Origin: Pisaster brevispinus
Lineage: Eukaryota; Echinodermata; Asteroidea; Forcipulatida; Asteriidae
NCBI GenBank assembly: GCA_023634235.1
Contig: JAMKCF010000041.1
Span: forward strand, 248,001-312,000
Direction: 5' to 3'
Length of the DNA: 64,000 nucleotides
The position numbers and the translations under genes were made by a program. Below are positions 38,501-46,576 of the stretch, one piece after another. The notes beneath the pieces are model-generated. The model was not told the DNA's origin, did no database searches, and was given only the letters and a program-made list of their open reading frames with translations. The first letter of the stretch is position 1. Every line of letters starts with the position of its first letter.

Positions 38501-41500
38501 CGTGCCAGCAGGAAGTCCAGGTTATGCGGCTCTTTTGGAAACATGTTACATGTTGTTTAAATAGAGAACAAATTAATAAAAATCTTTTATTTTTTGGGAG
38601 GAAAAAAAAGGATGTTTTTATTTGTGCTTTCCGTTTATGAAGCTAATGTCAAAACAAGGAAGCTTACTTCAATAGTGTGTGCTGACTGATTGTCTTGAGA
38701 AACGTCATTCTGAAATGCTATTATTTTTAATGTCTTCAGTCTAAGAGAAGCGGCGTCGTTGGCTGTGTTCAAACGCCTCCTCAAGACACTTCTGTTCCCG
38801 AAACCATCCTTATTTGCTTCTACCTTTTTTTCTTAGCTAGTCGTTGTTTTTTTTTTGTATTGGTTTCTGTTCATTTGTTTCCCTCCCTTGGTTAGGCGCT
38901 CTGTTCTTTGTATAGCGCCTTAATGATTTGTATTCTTATTTAATGTTGTGTTGTTGGATGTTCTTCTAGGACAGTCAGTGGATCCCAGTGACATCGGTCT
39001 GGTTGGCGTAGACAGTGAACAAGGCAAGGAACCCTTCATGGTAGCCTTCTTTCGAGGCACAGACCAACAGCGGACATCCAGAGTGAGAAGTAGACGAAGC
39101 CCAACCAGAAAACCCAGGAAGAATAAGCGCCCTGAGAAGACGACTACAAACTCACTGAATGATCTCGGAACGCCATCTCTGAGCGGTGAGTTCGTTGAGT
39201 ACCTGTTTTTTGTTTGGTTTTTCCTTCAAATAAAATGCTAACTTTCAAACGAGTTCCACTGTCAGCTGACATAATGTATTATTTTCATTTTATTCTACAT
39301 CATACACGCTGGTCAGCTCATTTGCCTTAGCTGGACCATACCACAAAACCAAGAGGGGTGTCAAGCAACACGGGTCAGTGATTTGGTCAGGAGGTGGCAG
39401 GGAACAAAATCTGCCGTCATCCATTGTGTAAAAAGAAAACCACGTTACGTCGATTGTTAATGGTGATGTGAAAACCAAATGATAAACTTGTTTATTAACA
39501 CATTCAAATAAATAAGCTCACATTATCCCAGACAATGCCTTAACATTGTAAATAATACACTTGGATTCAAGACAATTTGTTGAGAAAGTGCCAAGCAAAC
39601 CCTCTTAACCTCTGGGGAAAACCCTCGGAAGCTTGCGCTGACAACGGGACCGCTGGGACCAAAGAGGTGCCACGTGTGAGGGCTTGAAGATGTAACTTGT
39701 ACGTTATGAGATTAGACATATGCATTATAATGTTGATTAGCACAATGCATTGAATAAGCCGACACTGCATTCAGCTGAAACTTTCACATGTGTCTTGTAT
39801 TGTATCTTTCTTCAAAAGTTTGCATATAAATCAACATAATAGTTGCCTTCAATTACTATCAACATTTTGCCGTTTAAAATAACTCCTTATCCTTTTTAAG
39901 AGTTGTTCATGTACAAAAACACGTGCACAGTGCGTTGTATTTAGTGAGTAATAAAAAAAAAAACCGCATATTTGTCTCTGGAAATACAACCAGCTGAACA
40001 CACGGCCCGCCATTTTGTAGAGTCATTTGGTTCTACAAAATAGCAGACCGTGTTCTGTCATGAACTGACACAAAAAACACCCCAATTTCAATGAATATTT
40101 ATGTGAACAATATGAATTTCATAACGCTTTTTATGGCCCAAACCGCCCAAACCCGAAGACAACATGCCCCTTTAACCAATAACATGCAAAGATGTTTCAG
40201 GTTGGGAAACTCGTCTAGAAGGGCTTTATTTTCTGCAGCACAGCGATTTACTCTCACATGAGGCACCTGTTGGTAATTCACCACAAAGTCCATACCCATC
40301 CCTTAAAGACTGATGAAGCATTTAAAACTACTTACAAAATGTGCTATCCATCTCGCTTTCCCTTACCCTTGACATGCTCTCAAACTATGGCCGTTTTCGA
40401 AACCACGGCTTGGGCTATGGCTATGGCTTGGGCTTGGGCTTAGGCCCCAGTATTTAGAAAATGGGCACCTTCCTAACGTGGCTTCAAAATGCGGACGGAG
40501 TCTAAGCCGGAGCCGGGACCCAGGGCGCTATTTCGAAAACGCCCTATTGCTGCATCAAAGTTTGGTAAACAAGCGTGCATGTCCAACTCTAAAGTGTGTG
40601 GCAGCTGCATGTGATTGAATAATTCGACGCACCAAAACCTTTTTTTAAGAGAGCGTGAGGTTTTGCACATCGAATGATCATTTGGAACAAAACAGGAGAA
40701 TCCTATTTGATGGGTGAACGCATTTTTGACAACCAAGCAAAATATTTAACCAGAAGGTAACTTTCATTTTAAGGTCATGTGTCACAGCTAGGGTAGTTAT
40801 TCTTACCAACTTTTAGGCGAGTTGACATTTCGTTGGGGGGAAACAAAAAATACAATTATGAAGGCCAGTTAAAAAAATACTCCTTCATTTTCTCCCTTCA
40901 GCAAACACGGGGTCAGTGAGACAGCGAGAATGTCAGAAGAGGTCTCTCCAGGTCAACTTCCGTGACCTTGAATGGCAGGTAAAATACATCATTTTTGTTA
41001 TTCTGGTGAAATCTATTTATAAATATACACACATATGGAGCGGTGAGAGACTATATGATTGATTACACCACCAGAGTGTTTATTTTTCATCTTATTATTT
41101 AGTGATACAGTCAATGGTGCAAATAAAGTGGCTTTTTCTTAAAAAAAAAAAATACCGAGACGTTGATGGTAGTCAAACTGCCACACTGGGTGGTTGGGTT
41201 GGTTAGGTGGTTTCTTTCCTCGATTTCCACCTCTCGGACCCCGGTTCGAGTCACCCCGGGGGCTTTATGTGGATTTGGTTTTCAGTCCCTAACTGATTGC
41301 GTGTGTTTTCCCTGGAATAAATATCTGGGGTTTCCCCCACATTTAAAACATGAAACTTCCTTGCTTGTCTTCTCTCCATGGGGTTCTTGGCTAGTACAGT
41401 AATTAAGTTCGCTTTTCTTAGAATGCTTTGCTTCACAACCAGAATTAGTCGTCATTCCGTAACAAATCATCTCAAGATGTCATCATCTTACGTTTTATGA

Positions 41501-42212
41501 AGTCATCGTCCTGCAGTAAATTATCACAGAATCTTAACATGTTGGATGGCACTTCCAGAGCTCCGTACATCCTGAAGTAAGATGTCGTCTTCCCGATATA
41601 TTTTATCTGCGGATGTCGACATCATGAAAGTTAGATGTCGACTTCTCGAGATGACGACATCCTGAACAAACGATGTCGACTTCCCAATGTGTACCTTCAT
41701 CATGGTATGAACATCCTAAAAACGGCGAGAACCCAAGATAAATCATTTTGGGGAGGCAACATCCTACTGTCAGGTTGTCGTCATCCGGAGATAATTATCT
41801 CGGGATGTTGCCATCTTACCTTTACGGTGTCATTATCTTGCAGTATTATTTCAGGATCTCAACAAGTTGGATGGCACTTTCAGAGCTCCGTAGTTAAGGG
41901 AGAACGTTGACAAAGCGTTTTTAATAAGCATGTGTGTATTTTTCTGTTCAGGACTGGATCATCGCGCCCCACGGATACGCGGCCTACTACTGCGAAGGGG
42001 AGTGTGTATTTCCACTCAACGACCATCTGAATGCGACCAATCATGCCATAGTGCAGACATTAGTCAATCTACGGAGTCCCGATGCTGTACCGCAAGCCTG
42101 CTGTGCTCCCACAAAACTCAGTGCTATCTCGGTCCTCTTCTTTGATGACAGTTCCAATGTGATACTGAAGAAATACAGGAATATGGTGGTGCGTGCTTGT
42201 GGCTGTCACTGA
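17174..42212 (+). CDS. BMP5-8: BMP5/6/7/8-class TGF-beta ligand preproprotein, 441 aa
   Basis: Six exons (17174-17597, 36957-37152, 37793-37944, 38970-39185, 40902-40978, 41952-42212; intron phases 1,2,1,1,0) give 441 residues. Residues 1-20 are a signal peptide ending ATSA|QF. The prodomain has the class-typical stretch [17 protein letters not shown] followed by [10 protein letters not shown], and the later GWLVFDVT and PFMVAFF blocks. RVRSRR at 295-300 is the likely furin site. This gives a 141-residue mature chain, close to the human BMP7 length. The mature chain has the seven cystine-knot cysteines (340, 369, 373, 405, 406, 438, 440). It ends [16 protein letters not shown], diagnostic of the BMP5/6/7/8 (60A) subclass rather than BMP2/4. 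Glycosylation sequons include the conserved mature NAT (382-384). The product is a secreted dimeric ligand for type I/II receptors acting through Smad1/5/8. The ATG at 17174 is chosen because the signal peptide follows directly. Confidence 0.95.
17885..17921. repeat. Near-perfect palindrome, 18-bp arms
   Basis: The arm GCCTATGACTGTGTAGGA is followed by one base and then its exact complement. It lies about 290 bases into BMP5-8 intron 1. Confidence 0.9.
18655..18805 (-). mobile_element. tRNA-derived SINE head with multiplied B-box segment
   Basis: On the - strand it reads GGGCTAGATAACTCAGTTAG (A-box region), an anticodon-arm-like palindrome, then GGTCGCAGGTTCCGGA repeated about four times with a 16-bp period. 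The repeated piece corresponds to the T-arm/B-box part of a tRNA. Confidence 0.7.
19985..20210. repeat. Dispersed repeat M
   Basis: ACTGGTC/GACCAGT phrases recur (CACTGGTCAAAATACCAGTT, AAACTGGTCCTGTTGGCC). An inverted relative lies at 22985-23180, including AATTTTGACTGGTCCTCGGG. Confidence 0.6.
20290..20460 (-). mobile_element. tRNA-derived SINE, family K
   Basis: On the - strand: a GGTAAGACATCTGCTCTAGC region, then AAAGGTCGTGTGTTCGAATC, and a distal CACACATCGGTGTATG tail. It matches 57128-57300. Confidence 0.7.
21620..22085. repeat. Dispersed repeat I, copy 1
   Basis: About 460 bp. It shares AGATTGGTTTG, AAGTCACATGTGAAAGTTTC, GTCGAATCTATCCACG, GACAGCGGGTACCAACCGC and AAGGGAATCCTATCTCAAAA in order with 22330-22800. 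Inverted copies are at 52090-52680 and 53190-53600. Confidence 0.9.
22330..22800. repeat. Dispersed repeat I, copy 2
   Basis: Same orientation as copy 1, about 250 bp further on. Its centre (22611-22644) is a perfect 34-bp palindrome starting CTGAGAAACGATTCATG. Confidence 0.9.
22985..23180. repeat. Dispersed repeat M, inverted copy
   Basis: Reverse-complement relative of 19985-20210, with GACTGGTCCTCGGGTGTTTT and TGGCCAGCGGACCAGTG. Confidence 0.6.
23257..23412. repeat. Foldback element B, uninterrupted
   Basis: The arms are GGATTTCATAAAGAG and CTTAGTGCTTTGTGAAATCG, with a middle GTGTGATGTCACAATACAAA palindrome region. It defines the empty site for the nested copy at 1087-1380. Confidence 0.85.
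23500..23870. repeat. Foldback element D, degenerate
   Basis: It keeps AATTTTCACAGGTTTGTTG, TTTTTTTCACTGTTTTCTCC and the GCCCAAATTTTCACAGG stretch, with a decayed left half. Confidence 0.55.
25895..26140 (+). mobile_element. tRNA-derived SINE, family L
   Basis: GTGGCCGAGCATCGAATTCA (A-box region), GGGTTCGAGTCCCTGTCATG (B box), then the family body GACACTTGTGTCCTTGAGCA and AATGGGTACCTG. Related copies are at 49244-49700, 53620-53890 (-) and 57820-58060. Confidence 0.75.
26160..26335. repeat. Foldback element A
   Basis: The arms are GGGCTCAATTTCAGACAAAATTG at the left (shortened) and TAAGTAGCTCTATGAAATTG at the right; between them are GTACATATTATGACATCG-type and GCTTAGCTACTTTTTTGCTT-type segments. 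A LINE-like tail GCGCTATATAAGTTATTATT follows at 26390. Confidence 0.6.
26957..27300 (+). mobile_element. tRNA-derived SINE, family J/E
   Basis: GGCTGGATAGCTCAGTTGGT, then GGAGGTCGCAGGTTCAAGTC (B box); GGCTGGA can pair with TCTAGTC as an acceptor stem. The anticodon and T stems are imperfect and a non-tRNA body (repeat E) follows, so it is a SINE head and not a tRNA gene. Confidence 0.75.
28265..28430. repeat. Dispersed retroelement-like fragment
   Basis: AACACAGCATGCGGGACGTACGGCTTTA resembles 51390-51430 (ACACAACATATGGGACCTAC) and, inverted, 57955-58000, suggesting one retroelement or SINE 3' part. Confidence 0.45.
29632..30160. repeat. Two foldback A copies
   Basis: The unit GCAGATTACCAGTCAAAACT ... 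TGGTAAGCATAATGTTGCTG appears at 29640-29745. A fuller copy at 29955-30150 has ATTTCATAGAGCTGCTCATG and CTTAGCTACG...GCAGCTCTTTGAAAT. Open frames on the - strand here derive from these repeats. Confidence 0.75.
32480..32910 (+). repeat. Long dispersed repeat H, copy 2
   Basis: It shares GTGCAAAATGCTAA, TTTATCCTCTGCTCAATTTGA-type and AAAAATGTCCTACACCTCTCG phrases in the same order as 35145-35610. Confidence 0.85.
33960..34322. repeat. Foldback element D
   Basis: Left end CAGGGTATACTTTTGGTAAT, right end AATTCCCAAAGTGTACCCAC, with GTGTGCTTTCAGATACCTC and AATTTTTGCGTGAAGAATTA in the middle. It is shorter than the 12345 copy. Confidence 0.85.
35145..35610 (+). repeat. Long dispersed repeat H, copy 3
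   Basis: The best-preserved copy. Landmarks: GTGCAAAATGCTAACC, CGTCGAGTTATTCTCCCTCC, CACCCCTATACACCGGTGTA, AAAATGTCCTACACCTCTCG and ACGCTCTGTTTTCTCCCTAT. The copy at 8462-8868 is its reverse complement. Confidence 0.9.
35965..36117. repeat. Foldback element A
   Basis: It runs from CTAATTTCATACAAGCTTGC to AATCAGCTCTATGAAATTGG, with the internal CAAAACCATGTCACGTGTAC and TTAAGCAATATTTTCTGCTT. Confidence 0.8.
36957..37152 (+). CDS. BMP5-8: BMP5-8 exon 2: prodomain
   Basis: Acceptor CGTCCTTAG|TACATT, donor GTGGAAG|GTACAA, phases 1 and 2. It encodes residues 142-206, including [20 protein letters not shown], which matches the FDLSKIPEGEAVTAAEFR region of BMP7. It contains the sequon NGT. Confidence 0.93.
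37241..37435. repeat. Foldback element A in BMP5-8 intron 2
   Basis: Near-complete copy: GAATTTCATAGAGCTGCTTA at the left, AAGCAGGTCTATGAAATTGA at the right, inside AAACTACCATGTCACATGTA. A C run follows near 37456. Confidence 0.85.
37605..37760. repeat. Foldback element D, right-end fragment
   Basis: It carries AATGACAGTTTGTCAC and CTTTGTCAGCTCTACCAATC, matching 23810-23860 inside the 23500-23870 repeat. It ends about 30 bases before the exon 3 acceptor. Confidence 0.45.
37793..37944 (+). CDS. BMP5-8: BMP5-8 exon 3: prodomain
   Basis: Acceptor CTCCGTAG|AACC, donor TTACAGG|GTATGT. It encodes about residues 207-257, including GWLVFDVT and [10 protein letters not shown], equivalent to GWLVFDIT and GLQLSVETLDG of BMP7. 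Confidence 0.93.
38228..38570. repeat. Dispersed repeat E in BMP5-8 intron 3
   Basis: It shares CATTCCAGGGCATTTTCTGG, CAGGCAAGATACTG and CTGTGTACAAATCGTGCC with 1500-1800 and 45480-45880 in inverted order. Confidence 0.6.
38738..38945 (+). mobile_element. LINE 3' remnant: end of reverse-transcriptase ORF and 3'UTR
   Basis: One frame reads [20 protein letters not shown] and a few more residues to a stop near 38836. This is the characteristic C-terminal end of non-LTR retrotransposon ORF2 proteins. The 3' sequence that follows includes TTGTATAGCGCCTTAATG. It is 5'-truncated; no catalytic domain is present. Confidence 0.7.
38970..39185 (+). CDS. BMP5-8: BMP5-8 exon 4: end of prodomain and furin site
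   Basis: Acceptor TTCTTCTAG|GACAG, donor CTGAGCG|GTGAGT. It encodes residues 259-329: [10 protein letters not shown], then the basic cleavage region [17 protein letters not shown], then a Ser/Thr-rich linker. A LINE 3' remnant ends within about 100 bp of the acceptor. Confidence 0.93.
39186..40901. other. BMP5-8 intron 4
   Basis: It contains a fragment of repeat I (39760-39850, inverted) and a (GGCTTG)n-like stretch near 40405-40445 within a possible foldback (CGAAACCACGGCTTGGGC ... CGGAGCCGGGACC). A (GGCTTT)-like relative is near 28780. No gene seen. Confidence 0.7.
40902..40978 (+). CDS. BMP5-8: BMP5-8 exon 5: start of cystine-knot domain
   Basis: A 77-base exon, acceptor CCCTTCAG|CAAAC, donor TGGCAG|GTAAAA, phases 1 and 0. 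It encodes the first knot cysteine ([18 protein letters not shown]). Its size and boundary match the ~80-base BMP7 exon that ends at FRDLGWQ. Confidence 0.93.
41180..41420 (+). mobile_element. tRNA-like SINE, family O
   Basis: GGTTAGGTGGTTTCTTTCCT, then CCCCGGTTCGAGTCACCCCG (B box), then TTTATGTGGATTTGGTTTTC. A related fragment is at 61028-61140. Confidence 0.6.
41480..41895. repeat. GATGTCGACATC-rich repeat flanked by direct repeats
   Basis: A ~90-bp segment (TCTTACGTTTTATGAAGTCA ... TTGGATGGCACTTCCAGAGC) at 41480-41570 recurs at 41813-41893. Between them are several GATGTCGACTTC / GACGACATCC phrases. It lies just before the acceptor of BMP5-8 exon 6. Confidence 0.8.
41952..42212 (+). CDS. 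BMP5-8: BMP5-8 exon 6: rest of cystine-knot domain and stop
   Basis: Acceptor TGTTCAG|GACTGG, stop TGA at 42210-42212. It encodes [18 protein letters not shown] through to RACGCH. As I recall it, vertebrate BMP7 splits this region over two exons; here it is a single exon. Confidence 0.95.
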   Translation, partial: DWIIAPHGYAAYYCEGECVFPLNDHLNATNHAIVQTLVNLRSPDAVPQACCAPTKLSAISVLFFDDSSNVILKKYRNMVVRACGCH

Positions 42213-42283
42213 GCAGCTCTCTAGAAAGGATCCCACTTGATGCACTTGACGTACTGTGTAAAGTCGGCCATTTTTACGGGCAC

Positions 42284-42434
42284 TGGGGCCGATTTCACAA
42301 AGCACCAAGGTTCATCTTAAGATGAGTTGTCAGTATTGCCATAATGATTCGTATTGTGACGCCACACTCCGCTTAGCAATTAAGAGTGATTTGCAGTTAA
42401 GATCAATCTGAACTCTTTGTGAAATCAGCCCCTG
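42284..42434. repeat. Foldback element B, in the BMP5-8 3'UTR region
   Basis: It runs from GGGGCCGATTTCACAAAGCA to CTCTTTGTGAAATCAGCCCC. It begins about 70 bases after the BMP5-8 stop and is likely transcribed in the 3'UTR. Confidence 0.9.
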
Positions 42435-43231
42435 GACTGTGCAAGTCTCGCGCGTATAGACCTTTCTATTGCAACGTCACAGTCCGTGTTTTTTGGTAAA
42501 CAAGGTTGGAAAATTATGGGAAGCCATAAATGCAAAGCAAAAACAGATACAACAGTTTGTAATAATGTTACACATTCAAATAGTGTCGAATTAATTGGAA
42601 AACAAAGCAACCGATCATGGGATGCATTTTTGTTATTGAAAGTTTGCAAGAATGTTGAATTTGGTCCCAACATCTGTTAACTTGAAAGGTCTATTGACCT
42701 ATCTTTTGTTTACAAACATTGACCACTCATTTCTATAGGCGGACCTGATTAGCACAACGTTGATAACTCGATAGGCACAAACTTGACTTTGCTTGAAGAA
42801 TATCAAGTACTTCAATTTTTTGGGGCGGCAACCATTAGTTCGTCAGTGATTTTGGCTAGTTTGAAAGAATTTGTAAATATGATAAACTATTACTTTTTTG
42901 CTGAGAAGGCCGCCCATACGTTTTGCAAAACTTGCAGTTGGGACGTTGCAAAAGAAAGGTGCATCCAAACATTGTTGGGACCACTTTGGTCCCATGTACA
43001 TCACTTGAATGCGTGAAGGAAACAAACTCGCGCTTTAACGGGTCCCAATGCTCGAATACGCGCGAGACTTGCACAGTCTGTAGGCCTAATCATCTTTTTC
43101 TTAACGCACAACGCGTTTTATCAAATTCCTTGCATGATTTGTCGGTGAACCATTTGGCTGCGTAGCAAAGTGACAACGCTCGACGCAGCTCAAAGACAAA
43201 ACCCAAGTTGCCCGTACAAAAACACAACCGT

Positions 43232-43237
43232 AATAAA
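43232..43237 (+). promoter_or_regulatory. Candidate poly(A) signal for BMP5-8
   Basis: First AATAAA I found after the stop codon, giving a 3'UTR of about 1 kb. It comes from position alone; no downstream GU-rich element was assessed. Confidence 0.25.
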
Positions 43238-44666
43238 TCATTCGTATCCTGCCAACCCGAAGTATTTGTCATTTCTATCAGAGGCTTGCGGCAGCACCTA
43301 ATGTTTCCCATGAGACAAACCAAAGAGCCAGAGGCGGTTATGTGTCTGAAAACTCGATATTTCAATCAGTGAGCTCAAGGTCTCTTATAAAGCTAGTACA
43401 GCACAAAATTTACTAAACGGTGATAAGATATGGACCTTATCATTGATTTCTAATATAATAGAGATCAATGCATTGACGTCATAGCCGCCATCTTAGAGAT
43501 AAAACGATGACGAAACAATCGAAGTACACTTATTTGCACGCGCGGCGCACAGGATTGGCAAATCAACAACCTCCTTTTGATCTCCAGGCGAGGGCGCCCT
43601 ACTGAAATGACGTCACGTGCATAAGGTCTATTGCTTATCGGAAAATGGTTACCAGCCAGCTTGCATGTGATTTACATTGTCGAGACTGTTTCTCTGGTAA
43701 GCAATACTTTCTGCTGAACAGTTTATGAAACTGCCCAGATCGTCTTCGTGGCCACCGCAGCTCATTATGCGACATTGCCCTCTGTGAGCTATCGGGCCGG
43801 AAGAACCATCCGTTATGAATAAGTTTTACTTGTGATTAATATTTTGATTTATTAACCATACACGGATGTGGGATTGGAAATAATGTAATGTACAGTCTGG
43901 AAAAATAACCATGTTCCACCCTTAAGGCTGTTCTTTTGGACTGGAATGGATGTACTGCTCATAAAACCAATGGTGTCTGTTCCGTAAACCACTCACTAGT
44001 CACCGGTACCATCTCTTAATAAATTTATATGATTGGAATGATTGTACTATTCCGAAAATCAATGGTGTACCATCTCTTACGATTAAGTTCTAGGAATAGA
44101 AATTACTGTACTGTTCCAAAAAACCAATGGTACCATATTTTGTTAAAACTTTCTAGGATTTATATGAATGCACTGTTCCGAAAATCAGTGGTGTAGGTTT
44201 ACTATCTCTTTTATAATAACATTTCTTGGCATCGGAATGAATGCACGTGACTGCTTTATGTCCAGACACCCACATGTTCTGAGAACCCCTCGTGAAATAC
44301 ACGCTATGGTTAGGGTGAGGGTTATGGTTAGGAACATTGTGGGAGGTTCGGAACATAGGAGTGTCGGAACATTGCTGTGTATGTTTAGTGTTCTCGGGAT
44401 TGGATTGAATGCACATTCCGGGAAATCAAACCGTTGAAGTGTACCATCCCTACCAATTATTATTGTACAAATTTCAAACGGCAATAGTGTTGAGTAGTTC
44501 TTAAAGTTGTAATGAACATTAGGCCTAAAAGTTTGTTGACCAGTTTGCAAACACGCCCCCTGTTCGAAATGTAAATATGTGTTTAGTTAGAAAACAACAG
44601 AAACAAAAACTGTTTTTGATATTTTACAAATGCCTCAATTATTAAGTTATAATGTAGATAATAGAA

Positions 44667-44795
44667 GACTTTTGATGACACTAGGTGGCAGCAGACTATC
44701 CAGGTAAAACCTTGCGCATGCTCAGAACCATGTAAGTGATGGAAATTTACCTAGTAAGTCTGCTGCCACCTAGCGTTCCAAATCTCCCATTGACA
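44667..44795. repeat. Foldback element C, solo copy
   Basis: The arms are CACTAGGTGGCAGCAGACT and AGTCTGCTGCCACCTAGCG, with GCGCATGCTCAGAAC in the loop. It is the free counterpart of the copy nested at 1148-1287. Confidence 0.9.
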
Positions 44796-45479
44796 CAGTG
44801 GGTGTGTAAAATATCTTTAGATGCAATTTTCTTCAGTATTTAAAGGTTTTGCATTTACTCAAAATCTTCAACCATGTAGGCCTCTTAAATATGTCAAAAT
44901 ATTTTGTGAATACTTTTTAATGCCATTTATAATCTTTTAAACACTTCTTTTAAGTTTTAAACGTCTGCACTGTATTTATGTTTAATTTTAATTTTTCTCT
45001 AAACATTTTGGACAATTTTATAGACCTTGTAAACCTTTTTTTTCTGGGCAAGATATATCAAAAGTAGTATATATTGATGATATCTTTCGGGTTGTGCGGA
45101 CCCTCCATAAAACCAATGAGCAAAACGCCCCTGCAGATTGGCTATCAAGACCAAATTCCGAATCCACAAGAGGGCGCTATTTCAGGCAATAGTGTATTGG
45201 CTGTCAGGAAAGACAGACTTGGAACCAAGTCTAGATTCTGGGTGGGGGAACCACCGAGTAAATTGCTATGATCAATGCATCAGTGTATGATAAAACGAAA
45301 GATGGAATAATAAACATATTTAATAGTGTTTAGATTTGCCATTCGCTGATGTTTGATAAAGCTTTACTTGGGAAAACTGATATCTTATACGGTGTGCTTT
45401 AATTGCCATAAAATCAAAGATCCAGAAAAAAAAACCCACCAATATTTGAATCTTAAAAGTCACTCGAATTCATATATAT

Positions 45480-45880
45480 ACCATCTGTGACATCACTTGG
45501 TTCAAAATGAGCCACAGAGCCAGGACTGCTGCCTGTAGGCACAATTATTTGTAAATAGCTCATATTACTGAAGAAAGCATCAAACTCAGCTTTGCACATT
45601 GTGATTGTACTTTTTATCAACTTCAGATATGAAGAAAGGAACTACATCTCCAAAGTTATGTTAAAAAAAACAAAAACTTTTGCACCTCTTGATTTATGTG
45701 GTAATTATGATACGAAATGTAAACTTGCTCATATGGCCAGTATGGTATCTTGCCACGAAGAAATGCCCTGCAATTCACGAGGTTAATCTTTTTGTTAACA
45801 TTGGGGCGTGGTCTATAAATTGGCATGAGGTTTTGAAACTGACAAACAACGTAAACATGTTGTAACTTAACTTTGGTAAA
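45480..45880. repeat. Dispersed repeat E
   Basis: CTGTGACATCACTTGGTTCA, AGGCACAATTATTTGTAAAT, TGGTATCTTGCCACGAAGAA and GTGGTCTATAAATTGG match 1500-1800 and 27100-27200 in order. Confidence 0.65.
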
Positions 45881-46576
45881 GCAGCCCATGGTTTATACTT
45901 ACCCATTGGAATCTAACAGCATGGATGCAAGTCTGATCATCAGTTGTATATTATGACTGGGTATGGTGGGGCAAACATTAAAGTAACAGTTTTGACAAAC
46001 TCTGTCTTTTCCAGTTATTGTTCATTGTAAATAGTTGTAGGAGTTTTGTTTTCAGAGAACAATAAAATAGGTAGTAAAGTCCCCCAAAATCAAAAACATT
46101 TTGTGCACACATAAAAGGAACAAGTGCAAAAATAGACCAAATGGCTTGAATTGGGCCTTCGTTTTCAAAACATGTCCAACTCCCCCGTGGGCCTGAGGTT
46201 ATGTATCGTCTCCAAAGACTGTAGAGTGCTAAAGGCCCAAGATTGGGAACTGGAGCTCCATATGTGTTTGGAACATGGAACATTCATGAGTGCCGTTTCA
46301 GCAAGCAAATGTTTTAAGTTATATCATTAATAGCAATGACCAGTATCTGCATGCACTGATCTATTGTTGCATCCAAAGAGATGTTTGCTGAAAATGCATC
46401 AGTGCATGCACCTTTCACACTTCATCCCAATTTCCCCAATCATGCGTTTTTGGTGCTCTATAATCTTTGGTCCTCAAAATCCATTCATTCTTAAATATGC
46501 ACCTCTATGGAGACATCTTTTGATCTTTCCTTTCGGCTGTGTACTTATTATTTTCCCAAAGATTTTGTACACAAAT

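Larger units (their letters stand above)
42435..46570. other. Convergent intergenic region, left part
   Basis: It holds a foldback A fragment (43640-43735), repeat P (44262-44425), element C (44667-44795) and repeat E (45480-45880). The interval 43430-43640 has GACGTCATAGCCGCCATCTT and CGCGCGGC motifs, similar in style to 24355-24490. No gene seen. Confidence 0.65.

Noticed and set aside
43430..43640. CpG-rich stretch with GACGTCATAGCCGCCATCTT as a promoter
   Set aside because: Similar ATGGCGG/TGACGTCA phrases recur at 11640-11830 and 24355-24490, so it looks like dispersed repeat sequence and not a gene start.
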